The translations under genes and the position numbers were made by a program. A stretch of 64,000 bases of DNA from contig NZ_CP047935.1 in NCBI RefSeq assembly GCF_014279995.1, forward strand, positions 531,243 through 595,242, read 5' to 3'. The notes beneath the pieces are model-generated. The model worked only from the letters and a program-made list of their open reading frames with translations, did no database searches and had not been told where the DNA came from. This DNA comes from Synechococcus sp. BIOS-E4-1 (GTDB lineage: Bacteria > Cyanobacteriota > Cyanobacteriia > PCC-6307 > Cyanobiaceae). Position 1 is the stretch's first letter. Each line of letters begins with the position of its first letter. Positions 51,203 through 59,626 of this stretch are shown piece after piece.

Positions 51203-51523
51203 ATGCCAGTCTCTGCTGAAGCGGAAAAAGCGTTGCCACGTTTTGTCGAGACACTGAACAATGACCAGAATTTTCAGAATCAGTTAAATCAGGTGAGTGA
51301 TATAGAAGGCCTTCGTAAGGCCGTTCAATCTGTTGACCCATCCCTAACAGGTGCCGCCCTGATCCCACTCGATCAGGCCACCCGTCCTCCGAAGATTCTT
51401 GTGGATTCCGGTGTGATTAATAATGCTCTCCCCTGGAGGCTGCTGCGTTGCACTGGCGGACCACTTGTTTTGCAATTGATCTGCACCAACGCTAATTTTG
51501 CAATCTGGATCGAGAGTTGCTGA
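51203..51523 (+). CDS. Nif11-like small protein 1
   Basis: A 106-residue protein. Residues 1-55 (ALPRFVETLNNDQNFQNQLN, IEGLRKAVQ) form two short helices like the Nif11 domain; the rest has a hydrophobic strand-rich part (GGPLVLQLICTNANFAIW). The stop overlaps the next ATG (TGATG, 51521-51525). It is the first of three similar consecutive genes between the mpeBA promoter region and cpeR. Nif11 domains occur as leader peptides of natural products and as standalone proteins. No modification enzymes are nearby, so a rod-related function is inferred. Confidence 0.65.
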   Translation: MPVSAEAEKALPRFVETLNNDQNFQNQLNQVSDIEGLRKAVQSVDPSLTGAALIPLDQATRPPKILVDSGVINNALPWRLLRCTGGPLVLQLICTNANFAIWIESC

Positions 51524-51819
51524 TGAATTCTCAAGAACTCCCCCGTTTTGTCAATGAGGTGATTCGGTCTCATGAGCTTGCGACGGGATTAAAACCTCTT
51601 GTATCGCACGAGGAGATTATCGCTTATGCCCAAAGTCAGGGCTTCAATATTAATCAGAATGAATGGAACTCTTACTTTGAACGTGACTTCGCTCAGTTAT
51701 CTGATTCCACTCAGCAAAAAATCCTAGCTGCTCAGACCAGTCATTGGTCATGGGCTTTTCGTCAGACTTCTGCTTGGAGAGCTATGCTGATGGAGGGTGC
51801 GGACACGAATCATTCCTGA
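51523..51819 (+). CDS. Nif11-like small protein 2
   Basis: A 98-residue protein from ATG 51523 (MNSQELPRFVNEVIRSHELA). Nif11-like segment: SHEEIIAYAQSQGFNINQNEW. The C-terminal half is Trp- and aromatic-rich (SHWSWAFRQTSAWRAML). Its start overlaps the stop of the previous gene, so coupling is likely. Paralogous by design to the next gene. Function unknown. Confidence 0.7.
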   Translation: MNSQELPRFVNEVIRSHELATGLKPLVSHEEIIAYAQSQGFNINQNEWNSYFERDFAQLSDSTQQKILAAQTSHWSWAFRQTSAWRAMLMEGADTNHS

Positions 51820-51852
51820 TTCTCGTGCTCAGATCACGATATTGTGAGGTGA

Positions 51853-52077
51853 ATGATGTCTGATGCTGAACAGGATCAAATCCTTGAACAATTTATCGCC
51901 CTAGCTAAAGCAGATCAAAGTCTTCAAGACGAGATCAAGGCGGCACTCAATCAGGATCAAGTCATTGCCATTGCGGCAGAACGTGGTTTTTTAATCGACC
52001 CGCTAGCTATTTTAAGGAAGTGGAGCAAGCATACCGACTTCTCCAAGCCAACATGGATGGGTTGGTTCTCGGAGTGA
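51853..52077 (+). CDS. Nif11-like small protein 3
   Basis: A 74-residue protein (MMSDAEQDQILEQFIALAKA). The Nif11 pattern is clear: SLQDEIKAALNQDQVIAIAAERGFLID. A basic/aromatic tail follows (KWSKHTDFSKPTWMGW). No double-Gly or leader-peptide cleavage motif is visible. The gene is convergent with cpeR, 2 bp apart. Co-directional with the two preceding small genes. Confidence 0.72.
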   Translation: MMSDAEQDQILEQFIALAKADQSLQDEIKAALNQDQVIAIAAERGFLIDPLAILRKWSKHTDFSKPTWMGWFSE

Positions 52078-52079
52078 TT

Positions 52080-52385
52080 TCAAGTATTGATATCTGAATA
52101 ACGTGTTTGTTTTCCTCCTCGTTTCGCCCAATAAGTTACGAGACTTTCCCCGCCAGGTCTAGGGACGCTCGCAATTGCCCTTAAAATTTTAAATGAACGG
52201 TTTGGCCCCATCGGCCAGTTACCCACGGCTTTAATTTGCCTTACTTTTCCACCGATTTCGTCCATACATTTTTCAAACTTCTCGAGTTGCGTTTGATCAA
52301 CAGTTTCAAATATAAAATCAGTTCCTTCGCAGATCAGATGTTGTGATCGTATCCATCCTTTGAGCTGTTTTATGCTGTTTTGCAT
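52080..52385 (-). CDS. cpeR: Transcriptional activator CpeR
   Basis: A 101-residue protein of the CpeR family, needed for transcription of phycoerythrin genes under green/blue light in chromatically acclimating species. The pattern LKGWIRSQHLICEGTDFIFETV, VGNWPMGPNRSFKILRAIASVPRPGGE is characteristic. It has no recognised DNA-binding motif. It is immediately downstream of cpeT (stop to start touching) and convergent with the Nif11-like genes. Confidence 0.9.
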   Translation of the reverse strand: MQNSIKQLKGWIRSQHLICEGTDFIFETVDQTQLEKFEKCMDEIGGKVRQIKAVGNWPMGPNRSFKILRAIASVPRPGGESLVTYWAKRGGKQTRYSDINT

Positions 52386-53000
52386 TCATTCTTTGGTTTT
52401 GTCGATCCATTCAGATGTGACCATCTCAGAAAGATCTTCGACTCGTTTGAACTTAAGTGGACCATGTTCAGAACCCCATCGTACTTCATCTGTTTCGGGG
52501 TCAAAACCTCTGTCGCGGCTTACCCAACTTTGTTCGTTCACTTCAACCTCGCTGACGAGATAAGTTAGTTTCCCGTCTCGAGGTACTATGCATGCTTTGC
52601 CTGGCTCTACATTGCCAATATAGTGACCAGCTGTTTTTTCTGTGAAGTACATTGCGCATCCGCATCTTCTTTCCAGGCTATTGAGATCTAACGAATCAAG
52701 TAATTCTGGTCTTCGCCCAGATCCAGCCAACCGCTCTTTATTGCTGAAACCAAAGTTCTCTACAACAAAGATATCTTCTTTGTAATACAAGCGATGAATT
52801 CCCTGTCTATAAGGATCCCATGGAGAATAGTCGTAATATTGCTCTGAATAAAAGCCGGGTCCTTGAAAGATATGCCACGGTAGTGGCCTGAATACAATAT
52901 TAATTCGAGCAAAGTCTTTGGGTCGCTCTTGAGACTGTGCAAAATTATCAAAGACGCCAGATAATGTTTTTGCGAATCTGATTTTTTCTTCAGGTTTCAT
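52386..53000 (-). CDS. cpeT: CpeT chromophore lyase (T family)
   Basis: A 204-residue T-type lyase (IRFAKTLSGVFDNFAQSQER, PWHIFQGPGFYSEQYYDYSP, PGKACIVPRDGKLTYLVSEV, WVSRDRGFDPETDEVRWGS). T lyases attach bilin to the Cys153/159/165 site of beta subunits. The neighbours cpeS and cpeR indicate it acts on PE. It ends 1 bp before cpeR begins. Confidence 0.88.
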   Translation of the reverse strand: MKPEEKIRFAKTLSGVFDNFAQSQERPKDFARINIVFRPLPWHIFQGPGFYSEQYYDYSPWDPYRQGIHRLYYKEDIFVVENFGFSNKERLAGSGRRPELLDSLDLNSLERRCGCAMYFTEKTAGHYIGNVEPGKACIVPRDGKLTYLVSEVEVNEQSWVSRDRGFDPETDEVRWGSEHGPLKFKRVEDLSEMVTSEWIDKTKE

Positions 53001-53023
53001 GAATGGGATGTAGTCGCTGAGGA

Positions 53024-53560
53024 CTAAACAGAGATTTTTCTGACTTCGGAAGCAAATGAAGCTTGCAGAATGCCCGATCCCTTTGATGTTTTCAGGACTG
53101 ATGAGCGGCAGCGGACATGATCAGAAATGAACCAAATTCTTTCTTCTGCAATGGATTGATCATAGTGAGTCTTGAGAATGAACGTGCCATCATCAAGAAA
53201 ACGGTATTCTGACTCTGCTGCTACCGACTCTGCATAGCCAACGCTTCTCAATAGTTTCCCGGATTGTTCATCGTTCGGGATCGGCAGAATGATGCACGAC
53301 CCACTGGAAACTTCACTGGGATCGTCAGGTTCCCAATCACTCTCTGCACTCCATTCCATTGAAAAGGGAGAAATGTAGTGGCTGTCATTGGGTTGTGATG
53401 AAGCTTTGATCAGCTCCCGCAGCTGATTGTCGTCATCAATGAATTCTTTGATTGATATTTCACTGACTACATCTTCGAATTGTTGAAATGCAAGGGAGTG
53501 TCCGCTTCTCATTGAGCGCCATTCTCCGATGCTTTGAGCAACAAACTGCTCAATATTCAT
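53024..53560 (-). CDS. cpeS: CpeS chromophore lyase (S family)
   Basis: A 178-residue lipocalin-like lyase. CpeS attaches phycoerythrobilin to Cys82 of PE beta (and alpha) subunits. Features are SIGEWRSMRSGHSLAFQQFED, PFSMEWSAESDWE, YRFLDDGTFILKTHYDQSI and RIWFISDHVRCRSS. It lies 23 bp upstream of cpeT. The start overlaps the preceding small gene by 11 bp. Confidence 0.92.
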   Translation of the reverse strand: MNIEQFVAQSIGEWRSMRSGHSLAFQQFEDVVSEISIKEFIDDDNQLRELIKASSQPNDSHYISPFSMEWSAESDWEPDDPSEVSSGSCIILPIPNDEQSGKLLRSVGYAESVAAESEYRFLDDGTFILKTHYDQSIAEERIWFISDHVRCRSSVLKTSKGSGILQASFASEVRKISV

Positions 53561-53735
53561 CAGTGTTTCTGCCGTGACTGTCGAATCCTTCAGTGTTTTT
53601 AGGCAAATTTGCTTGCATCATGTTGACCATTGAGTCAACCATCATCGACATTGCCATGGGGACCGATGATACAGACTTATTAAAAGCGTCTGTCTGATTC
53701 GGGTCAGACCTGGTCGTGTCTCTAAGAATTGGCAT
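53550..53735 (-). CDS. Small rod-region protein of unknown function
   Basis: A 61-residue protein with a Met-rich central helix (AMSMMVDSMVNMMQANLPKN) and a polar tail. It is the first gene in the series leading to cpeS-cpeT-cpeR. Overlap with cpeS is 11 bp. No Shine-Dalgarno site is obvious. It could be a real short protein or a chance frame. The Met-rich amphipathic helix is unlike random sequence. Confidence 0.45.
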   Translation of the reverse strand: MPILRDTTRSDPNQTDAFNKSVSSVPMAMSMMVDSMVNMMQANLPKNTEGFDSHGRNTDEY

Positions 53736-53784
53736 GTCAGGGTGTGTAAACGAGAAAAACTAGGTGCGTGTCTGAAAGACGGAA

Positions 53785-53814
53785 TTGAATTGACGTTAGC
53801 TAACGCCAATTCAA
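53785..53814 (-). terminator. Hairpin downstream of cpeE
   Basis: A stem-loop built on TTGAATTG/CAATTCAA with the inner perfect palindrome CGTTAGCTAACG, about 46 bp after the cpeE stop on the minus strand. It is followed by a mildly T-rich stretch (TTCCGTCTTTC). It probably ends or stabilises the cpeC-mpeD-cpeE transcript. Termination is less certain because the T run is weak. Confidence 0.55.
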
Positions 53815-53859
53815 TTATCTCTGATGCCATGAACAATCAGAGCTCAATCTTATGAAGGT

Positions 53860-54594
53860 TTAAGCCTTCGAAATAGAAACGATCCGACCACCTTGGGCTT
53901 GGATGCTCCGCAGAGTTGCGGACATTGAAGTTTGGCTGACAACTGATTTCTGCATCACACGACGATTGGCACTGACCTGACGACGGGTTGTCCAAAAGAT
54001 TGAGATTCCATTGGCGTTGCCAACGCTCTTGCGATTGACAATCGCTGGAGCATTTCCAGTGGAGAGGCTGCTCAGGAGTTTTGATTCATTGCTGGCCGCG
54101 TCATAGCCTGCGAAACCTGCATCAACAGCAATTCCTCGTGTGTAATTAATCGTTCGTCCACCACTGATGGATTGGCTTGAGCGATTATGAGGTACTCCGT
54201 CGATACCAAATGCTGCGAGATATTCTTCGCTATAGGTGTAACTAGCAATTTCCGCTTCATATCCTTCGGTGCTCAGCTTGCTGACATGTTCCATCAGCTC
54301 TTGCTGATCATGAGGGGGTCTGCCAAGTAAATGCTTGAAATTGAGCTCTACAAATTGATAGGGACTCCTGTCTTCAAGAAATAGTTTCTTATATGTATCC
54401 GACTGTGCCAGAGCTGTCACGAAGCCTTGAACAGTTAAATCTCCATTCATAAACAAGGCTTCGAGAGACTTGTTGACGTCAAGCTCCATGAGATGACGGT
54501 TGCCAAAAACCTGTTTGTAGATGCTTTGAATCACATCATCAGCATGTCCCAGATCTGCATTTGCCTGGGTCGCCAGTGTGGTGGTTTCCGTCAT
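53860..54594 (-). CDS. cpeE: PEI rod linker CpeE
   Basis: A 244-residue linker. An N-terminal PBS-linker domain (QSIYKQVFGNRHLMELD, RFVELNFKHLLGRPPHDQQE) is followed by a C-terminal CpcD-like domain (SVVSQTSMSATLRSIQAQGGRIVSIS). It lacks the MGIGIGPR bilin-cysteine region. It is the third gene after cpeC and mpeD. A direct 8-bp repeat lies just upstream of the start. Confidence 0.88.
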   Translation of the reverse strand: MTETTTLATQANADLGHADDVIQSIYKQVFGNRHLMELDVNKSLEALFMNGDLTVQGFVTALAQSDTYKKLFLEDRSPYQFVELNFKHLLGRPPHDQQELMEHVSKLSTEGYEAEIASYTYSEEYLAAFGIDGVPHNRSSQSISGGRTINYTRGIAVDAGFAGYDAASNESKLLSSLSTGNAPAIVNRKSVGNANGISIFWTTRRQVSANRRVMQKSVVSQTSMSATLRSIQAQGGRIVSISKA

Positions 54595-54599
54595 GTCTC

Positions 54600-54622
54600 A
54601 GGTGATTAGGTGATTAGGTGAT
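54600..54622. repeat. 8-bp tandem repeat just upstream of cpeE
   Basis: Three nearly consecutive copies of AGGTGATT lie directly before the cpeE start codon (54594), over the expected ribosome-binding site. On the mRNA this reads AATCACCT repeated. Copy number could vary by slippage and alter translation. Confidence 0.65.
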
Positions 54623-54635
54623 GAGTTGATTTTTA

Positions 54636-54658
54636 GGCCTTTTGAATATCAAAAGACC
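54636..54658. other. Intercistronic stem-loop between mpeD and cpeE
   Basis: GGCCTTTTGA/TCAAAAGACC forms a 10-bp stem with a 3-nt loop, 30 bp past the mpeD stop on the minus strand. There is no T-run, so RNA processing or transcript stabilisation is more likely than termination, as in other phycobilisome operons. Confidence 0.55.
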
Positions 54659-54687
54659 CTTTCAACAGGTCAATACTGGAGGTTTGC

Positions 54688-56334
54688 TTACATCACTTCG
54701 GTGATGGAAACGATTTTTCCACCTCTAGCGTGGATGTACTTCATCTGGCTGGACATGTCTTTGCCAGAAACCAGATAAGTGTTGCCTGCGGTGCGTTGTC
54801 TGGTGCGAGCAGCTTGAGCTGCAACCACAATCCGGAAGCGCTTTTTGGTGGGATCTGGTGCACCAGATTGAGTACCAGTTCTGTTGATTCTGGTGGTGGT
54901 GGAGCTCCAACCGCCGGGAACCATTCCCGTTGCCACTGAGGTGACCAACGAAGAACTTGTCAGAACTGTGTCACTTGCAGCGAAACCTTCGGCCAGCTTG
55001 AGGTGACGGTTAAAGGCAACTTGTGAGCGACCATCTTCGGAGAGAATTCGTGCAAATGGCACGGTATCTTCACCAAAAGTGCTTTGGTATTCTTCACAGT
55101 CAACGTAACTGCAAATTTCGGCTTCATAACCTCCTTCAGCAAGAATTCGTGTGTGATCACTGATTTCTGCTTGTGATTTTGGTGCACGTCCGAGGAAATG
55201 CTTGAAGTTCAGTTCGATGAATCGATAGGGAGCATTCGTCTCGAAGAAACGCTTTTTGTATTCGGCTGAAAGACCAATCGCCCGTACAAACTCGCGAGTG
55301 CTTAGATAGCCATCGATGAATTTGCTTTCTGCCGAGACTGACCTTTCGAATTCCATGAGGTGAGGGTTGCCCATCACCTGCTTGTATGTGGCCCGGATCA
55401 GGGCATTCAGCTGATCTGCACTATCGCCAGGGCAGCGCTGGAACGTTTCTTGTTCTCTTTGTCCCAGGCCAAAGAACACGTAAGAATCTCCGCGCATCGG
55501 TGCGCTATCGCTGCCGCTGGTGATTCCAGGCGCTTTGCTGGCGATCTGTCCCCTTGAGAATGCAGAGGACGGGCGGACTCCAATGGTCTCAGAAGGACTG
55601 CTGATGCGAGGAGCAATGCCCGATGCCATGCTGGTTGTCAGTGCACTGCTGCCTCCGCGTGCGCTGTCACTTCCAGCAAAGCTCTTTTGCAGTGCTGCCA
55701 GCATGGGGAATGCTGATGTGGCTAGATCTGCAGGTGAACTCCACGCACGGGCGTAAGGAACAATGTCACTGCCGAAAACTTCGAGATATTCAGCGGAATC
55801 GATGATGCTGTCAATCAGCGCATCGTGGCCATTTTCAGCTTGCAAACTGATTTTTTGGGACACCTCACCCTGAGAATGCGGTGCTCGACCCAGGAGGTGC
55901 TTGAAGTTCAGTTCGATTCCACGTTGCGGGGCAACTGAAGAAAAGAATCGAGATTTGTAAAAGCTTGACTTCGCCAGTCCTCGGACGAAATTTCTGACAT
56001 CGAGTTCGCCGTTGCGCAGTTGCGCTTCAAGTTCATTGCAGCGTTCGTAATCCATGACGTGGGCGTTCCCGAACACCTGTCGGTAACTGGCAGCAATCAC
56101 TTCATCCAGTGATGCTTGGTCGTCAGGGCTGTAGCACTCTGCGGTAACGCGGTGTGGGCAATCCTCATGGCTGCGAGGGCCCACGCCGATCGCCATCTGA
56201 TCGCATGACTGCTTGAGGAATTCGCCAATGGTGAGTGCAGGTTTCGGAGCGTTCTGACCTTTTCTCTGGAAGCTGACAGGCTTATTCCATTTGGTTTCAG
56301 CGCCGAATCCGTTCGAAGTTTGGTTGGTTGCCAT
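54688..56334 (-). CDS. mpeD: Chimeric PEII linker MpeD
   Basis: A 548-residue linker with two PBS-linker domains and a C-terminal CpcD-like domain. The first half is MpeC-like with bilin cysteine in KQSCDQMAIGVGPR (Cys44) and YRQVFGNAHVMDYER; the second is CpeD-like (YKQVMGNPHLMEFER, FIELNFKHFLGRAP). The CpcD part ends YIHARGGKIVSI. Exactly 548 residues is the length reported for MpeD of marine Synechococcus WH8102, described there as a fusion of an MpeC paralog with CpeD. It bridges PEI and PEII discs. The gene lies between cpeC and cpeE. Confidence 0.94.
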   Translation of the reverse strand: MATNQTSNGFGAETKWNKPVSFQRKGQNAPKPALTIGEFLKQSCDQMAIGVGPRSHEDCPHRVTAECYSPDDQASLDEVIAASYRQVFGNAHVMDYERCNELEAQLRNGELDVRNFVRGLAKSSFYKSRFFSSVAPQRGIELNFKHLLGRAPHSQGEVSQKISLQAENGHDALIDSIIDSAEYLEVFGSDIVPYARAWSSPADLATSAFPMLAALQKSFAGSDSARGGSSALTTSMASGIAPRISSPSETIGVRPSSAFSRGQIASKAPGITSGSDSAPMRGDSYVFFGLGQREQETFQRCPGDSADQLNALIRATYKQVMGNPHLMEFERSVSAESKFIDGYLSTREFVRAIGLSAEYKKRFFETNAPYRFIELNFKHFLGRAPKSQAEISDHTRILAEGGYEAEICSYVDCEEYQSTFGEDTVPFARILSEDGRSQVAFNRHLKLAEGFAASDTVLTSSSLVTSVATGMVPGGWSSTTTRINRTGTQSGAPDPTKKRFRIVVAAQAARTRQRTAGNTYLVSGKDMSSQMKYIHARGGKIVSITEVM

Positions 56335-56388
56335 GGTTCAGATCAATGAATGGGGTTGGGTCGTGGTCGAATGTTTGTTCTGATGCGT

Positions 56389-57273
56389 TCAGGTCACCGG
56401 AGTGATGCTTGCGATCTTTCCGCCTTCTCGGTGAATCCTTTTGAACTGTTCGGAAAGCTTGTCGAAGGGAACGTAGAAGACTCGGTTACTGCGGGTGTAG
56501 CGAGAGATTCGTCGCACGTTGTTGGCGCTGTAGCCAGTGACCTCCACTCGGTAGGTCACTCCCTCCTCGCCAGCACCGGCACCCAGTCGGGTGGGTGCAT
56601 CCTGCAAGTTGGTGGAGGGGCGGAAACTCCAGCCTGTCGCTTGGGTGGATGAAGGCGGAACCACGGGAAGTGGCAGGTTTTGGTATGCCGCGCCGCCAAG
56701 TTTGCTGCGATTACCAGCCAGATCACCTTTCAGGCTGCTGCTGCTGTTTCCACGTAATAACTGGAAGCTCCAGGTGAATTCCTGAAGGGTCGTGCAGCAT
56801 TCGGTTTTCCAACCCCTTTGATAGGGGACTGTCCATTCACCGAAAGCATTTTGGTAATCGGCTGAATCCAGAAAACTGTCGATATCTGATTCATACCCCT
56901 GGCTGTCCAGACGCTCAGCATGGGTGCGCATTTCCTGGAAGTCTTCAGGAGCCCGTCCTAGAAGGTGTCTGAAGGCCAGCTCGATGTAGCGGTACCGTGC
57001 GCAGGTATCGAAAAAGCGTGTGCGGTAGAGCTCGCTCTTCGCGATGCGCCGCACCAGTTCTCGAACGCTGATCTCACCGAGCTTGAACTGCGATTCAGCA
57101 ATGATTTGGCGCTCGCTTTCCATGACGTAAGCGTTGCCAAGCACCTGCTGATACACCTTGCGGATGATCTGCTCCTTCTTGGCATCGTCGTCGCCAGGGA
57201 GCAGTTCGAGGGGGGCTTCACTCTCGTCCGAGAAGCGCTCGACCCCCAAAAGCGAGGCAGGACCGAAGGGCAT
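56389..57273 (-). CDS. cpeC: PEI rod linker CpeC
   Basis: A 294-residue linker. The N-terminus MPFGPASLLGVERFSDESE is typical of CpeC. A PBS-linker domain (VYQQVLGNAYVMESER, YIELAFRHLLGRAP) is followed by a CpcD-like domain from about residue 235 (RVEVTGYSANNVRRISRYTR, QFKRIHREGGKIASI). It is the proximal linker between PC and PEI discs. It heads the cpeC-mpeD-cpeE operon; the 142 bp upstream should carry its promoter. Confidence 0.92.
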   Translation of the reverse strand: MPFGPASLLGVERFSDESEAPLELLPGDDDAKKEQIIRKVYQQVLGNAYVMESERQIIAESQFKLGEISVRELVRRIAKSELYRTRFFDTCARYRYIELAFRHLLGRAPEDFQEMRTHAERLDSQGYESDIDSFLDSADYQNAFGEWTVPYQRGWKTECCTTLQEFTWSFQLLRGNSSSSLKGDLAGNRSKLGGAAYQNLPLPVVPPSSTQATGWSFRPSTNLQDAPTRLGAGAGEEGVTYRVEVTGYSANNVRRISRYTRSNRVFYVPFDKLSEQFKRIHREGGKIASITPVT

Positions 57274-57415
57274 GAAGGTTCTCGCGATATTCGCGGACCC
57301 ATCGTCCGTCAGATCCGCCGTGCGAGAGCGCGTTCTTTATAAAGCTCAATCAAGTGTGTCTAAATATTGCGTGACATGACAATTCTGTGCTCCTGGAAGG
57401 GGTTTGAAGCATGCA

Positions 57416-58132
57416 TCAGTTTTGGTTTGATGAATCATTTTTAGCTTTCAGCGATTCCAGGCTTGTCCGTGTCGAGCTGCGTGTGAGCGGGTTCCATTGA
57501 TCAAGTTCAAGGGGTGCACGGTTCAGCAATGCTTCCAGTTGCTGGTCGAGACCCCTGCAAAGGCTGAAGTCAGCCCCTCGAATGGATTCGACGCAGTCCA
57601 GGGCCGCAGATTCCAGGTCTGCGCCTCTGAAATCGGCCATGTCGAGCTGGCTGGTTCCAAAGCGCGTGCCTCTGCACATCGCACCACGCAGGTTTGCGTG
57701 TCGAAGATCTGCTCCAGCCATTGCAGTGCCATCGAGAATTGCCCCGCTGAGATCGGTTCCGCTGAGATAGGCGCCCATCAAGACAGCTTTGCGCAGGTCA
57801 ACTCCTCTTAAGTCAGCGTTATTGAGAAATGCGCCATTTAGCTTTGCTCCTGGGCCCACAGCTCCGCAGTTTTGATGATCGAAATCGTCGGGAAATTTGG
57901 TTTGTGAGTCGTATATCGCCAGTCTTAGATCTGCTCCTTCCAGTTTGCATTGGCTTAAATCACTGCCGCGAAGGTTGCAACGGCAAAGCAAGGCTCCGCT
58001 CAGATCACGTTGGCCTAAATCCCGATGGCTCCAGTCGGAACCACGAGCGTCCACGGCTGGACCTTTGGCGTCTTCAGGCGTTTGAGTTTCGGGAGCTGTC
58101 CAGGTACGAAGGTCGATGAATTGAGATGTCAG
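57416..58132 (-). CDS. Pentapeptide-repeat protein
   Basis: A right-handed beta-helix protein of about 238 residues, with some 20 repeats of the A(D/N)LxX type (GALLCRCNLRGSDLSQCKLEGADLR, LNNADLRGVDLRKAVLMGAYL). The ordinary start GTG 58054 cuts a frame that is open to 58188 and whose upstream part reads TSQFIDLRTWTAPETQ. The CTG at 58132 has AAGGAGG 8 bases before it, an ideal ribosome site. No ATG or TTG lies in between. I take CTG 58132 as probable. The role in the rod cluster is unknown; it may act as a scaffold. Confidence 0.75.
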   Translation of the reverse strand: MTSQFIDLRTWTAPETQTPEDAKGPAVDARGSDWSHRDLGQRDLSGALLCRCNLRGSDLSQCKLEGADLRLAIYDSQTKFPDDFDHQNCGAVGPGAKLNGAFLNNADLRGVDLRKAVLMGAYLSGTDLSGAILDGTAMAGADLRHANLRGAMCRGTRFGTSQLDMADFRGADLESAALDCVESIRGADFSLCRGLDQQLEALLNRAPLELDQWNPLTRSSTRTSLESLKAKNDSSNQN

Positions 58133-58330
58133 AGCTCGAGCCTCCTTGATGGCGCTGAAAGGAGGTTACCCCTTTGCTGTCAGGCTGAAGTTAATCAAGG
58201 AGCTCTAAAGCCTGATTGTTCTTGCGGTCAAGCTGTTGCTCATTGTCCAAGTCTTGATGGTATCTCGGCTTGAAAGGACTCAGGATGGTTCGCTGATTTT
58301 GGTGCTTTTTCTTGGTTTCATCAAGCCATA

Positions 58331-58357
58331 AAAAAGCACCGACTGGAGAGGTCGATG
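58331..58357 (-). terminator. Terminator downstream of mpeE
   Basis: On the minus strand AGCATCGAC/GTCGGTGCT (one G-T pair) forms a nine-pair stem with a 7-nt loop and is followed by TTTTTT. It is 56 bp past the mpeE stop. Confidence 0.9.
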
Positions 58358-58412
58358 CTGTTATCTTCACGCTTGGTTGAGATGGAGTCTTGAATCACCT
58401 AGGACGGTTAAG

Positions 58413-59315
58413 TCATGCCCAGGTTTTTGCATTTTTAGACTGATACATCCGTTGGAATGCTCCGCTATAGGGGTCTTTGACTGCCTTGGAGTAAACGAAT
58501 CCACTCACATCGTATCCGGGGCCCGATTCAGATATCCGACGGGCATTGCTGAACTCCATGACCAGTTGGCTGCGCGACTCGATCGTTGTGTCTGAAGCAG
58601 CGTTGGCCGGAGTCACTCTGGCGAGATTTGTGAATGTGGAGCAATAAGCGCCAGCTGCCGAAGTCCAGGCACGTGGGTAGGGAACAGTGTCTGTTCCAAA
58701 CACTTCCATATACTCCCCAGAGTGAGTGATTTTGTAGACCAAAGCATCAAAGCCACTCTCCGCGACCAGCTTGATGGCTGCGCTCACTTCGGCTTGATTG
58801 ATCGGGGGCCTTCCAAGCAGATGCTTGTAGTTCAATTCGATGCCACGAATCGGTGAAACACGATGGAAATACTTTTCTTTATAGAGGTCTGACTTGGCGA
58901 GTCCGGCCACGAAATCTCGAACGCTGATTTCGCCGTTGCTGAGTTGCGATTCCAGCTCAGTGCAGCGTTGATTGTCCATGGGCCCGAGGTTTCCGAATAC
59001 CTGCTTGTAACTCGCTGCGATGGCTCTCTCTAAGGCCTCACTTCCGTTTGCTGCATAAACGTCGTTCACGCTGCTGAAAGGGCATTCGCTGTGGACTCTT
59101 GGTCCGATGCCGATGCCCATGGCGGAACATAGGTTTTCTTTGTATTCCTCAGGAGTTGACGCTGCCCGGCCCTTGCGTGGTATCAAGTTGCCTTTCTCGC
59201 ACTCCTGACGGTAGAGATTGGTCGTCTTGTTTTGTATTGCTTTCTTGGAGTTCCCTGTGGCGTAAGAGACGCGGTTCAGGTTCGTGAAATCACGTGTCGG
59301 CTTGATGGCGACCAT
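58413..59315 (-). CDS. mpeE: PEII linker MpeE
   Basis: A 300-residue MpeC paralog from ATG 59315 (MVAIKPTRDF); the frame opens at 59327. Bilin cysteine is Cys63 in YKENLCSAMGIGIGPR. The PBS-linker domain (YKQVFGNLGPMDNQRC, GIELNYKHLLGRPP) matches MpeC and the first half of MpeD. No CpcD domain. 300 residues is the length reported for MpeE in strain WH8102. It belongs with PEII discs and binds phycourobilin. Confidence 0.92.
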   Translation of the reverse strand: MVAIKPTRDFTNLNRVSYATGNSKKAIQNKTTNLYRQECEKGNLIPRKGRAASTPEEYKENLCSAMGIGIGPRVHSECPFSSVNDVYAANGSEALERAIAASYKQVFGNLGPMDNQRCTELESQLSNGEISVRDFVAGLAKSDLYKEKYFHRVSPIRGIELNYKHLLGRPPINQAEVSAAIKLVAESGFDALVYKITHSGEYMEVFGTDTVPYPRAWTSAAGAYCSTFTNLARVTPANAASDTTIESRSQLVMEFSNARRISESGPGYDVSGFVYSKAVKDPYSGAFQRMYQSKNAKTWA

Positions 59316-59626
59316 TACTGATCTCAAAGGGGTATTTGTGACCAGACAATAATCGCGTTTACAGATGAACTCCGCAGAGCCACGAGGCTTGCAACAAAAT
59401 GTTTTCTGGCGATTTTTTGGTTTTCTTAACGATCGGCGATTGGCCGCTTAATGATTCTTAATTCCTCGTTTTCCATTGATTTGGGTGTCATCGAGTGATG
59501 CTGTTTCTGCGCTTGAGTAGCTTTTTGACGCCAAGGCCTCGAGTTGTCCTGAGCAATCATCTGAAAGATGGCGCCCTGTGTGGCCAATGCTGACTGAGAT
59601 GAATTTCTGGTTCCAGCGCACTTCAG
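59316..59626. other. Intergenic region between mpeE and the cpcL-type gene
   Basis: About 311 bp without a convincing coding frame, holding the upstream region of mpeE and the 3' flank of the cpcL gene (both minus strand). I see no strong hairpin with a T-run and no tRNA. The A/T-rich stretch around 59400-59480 could carry the mpeE promoter. Confidence 0.45.
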
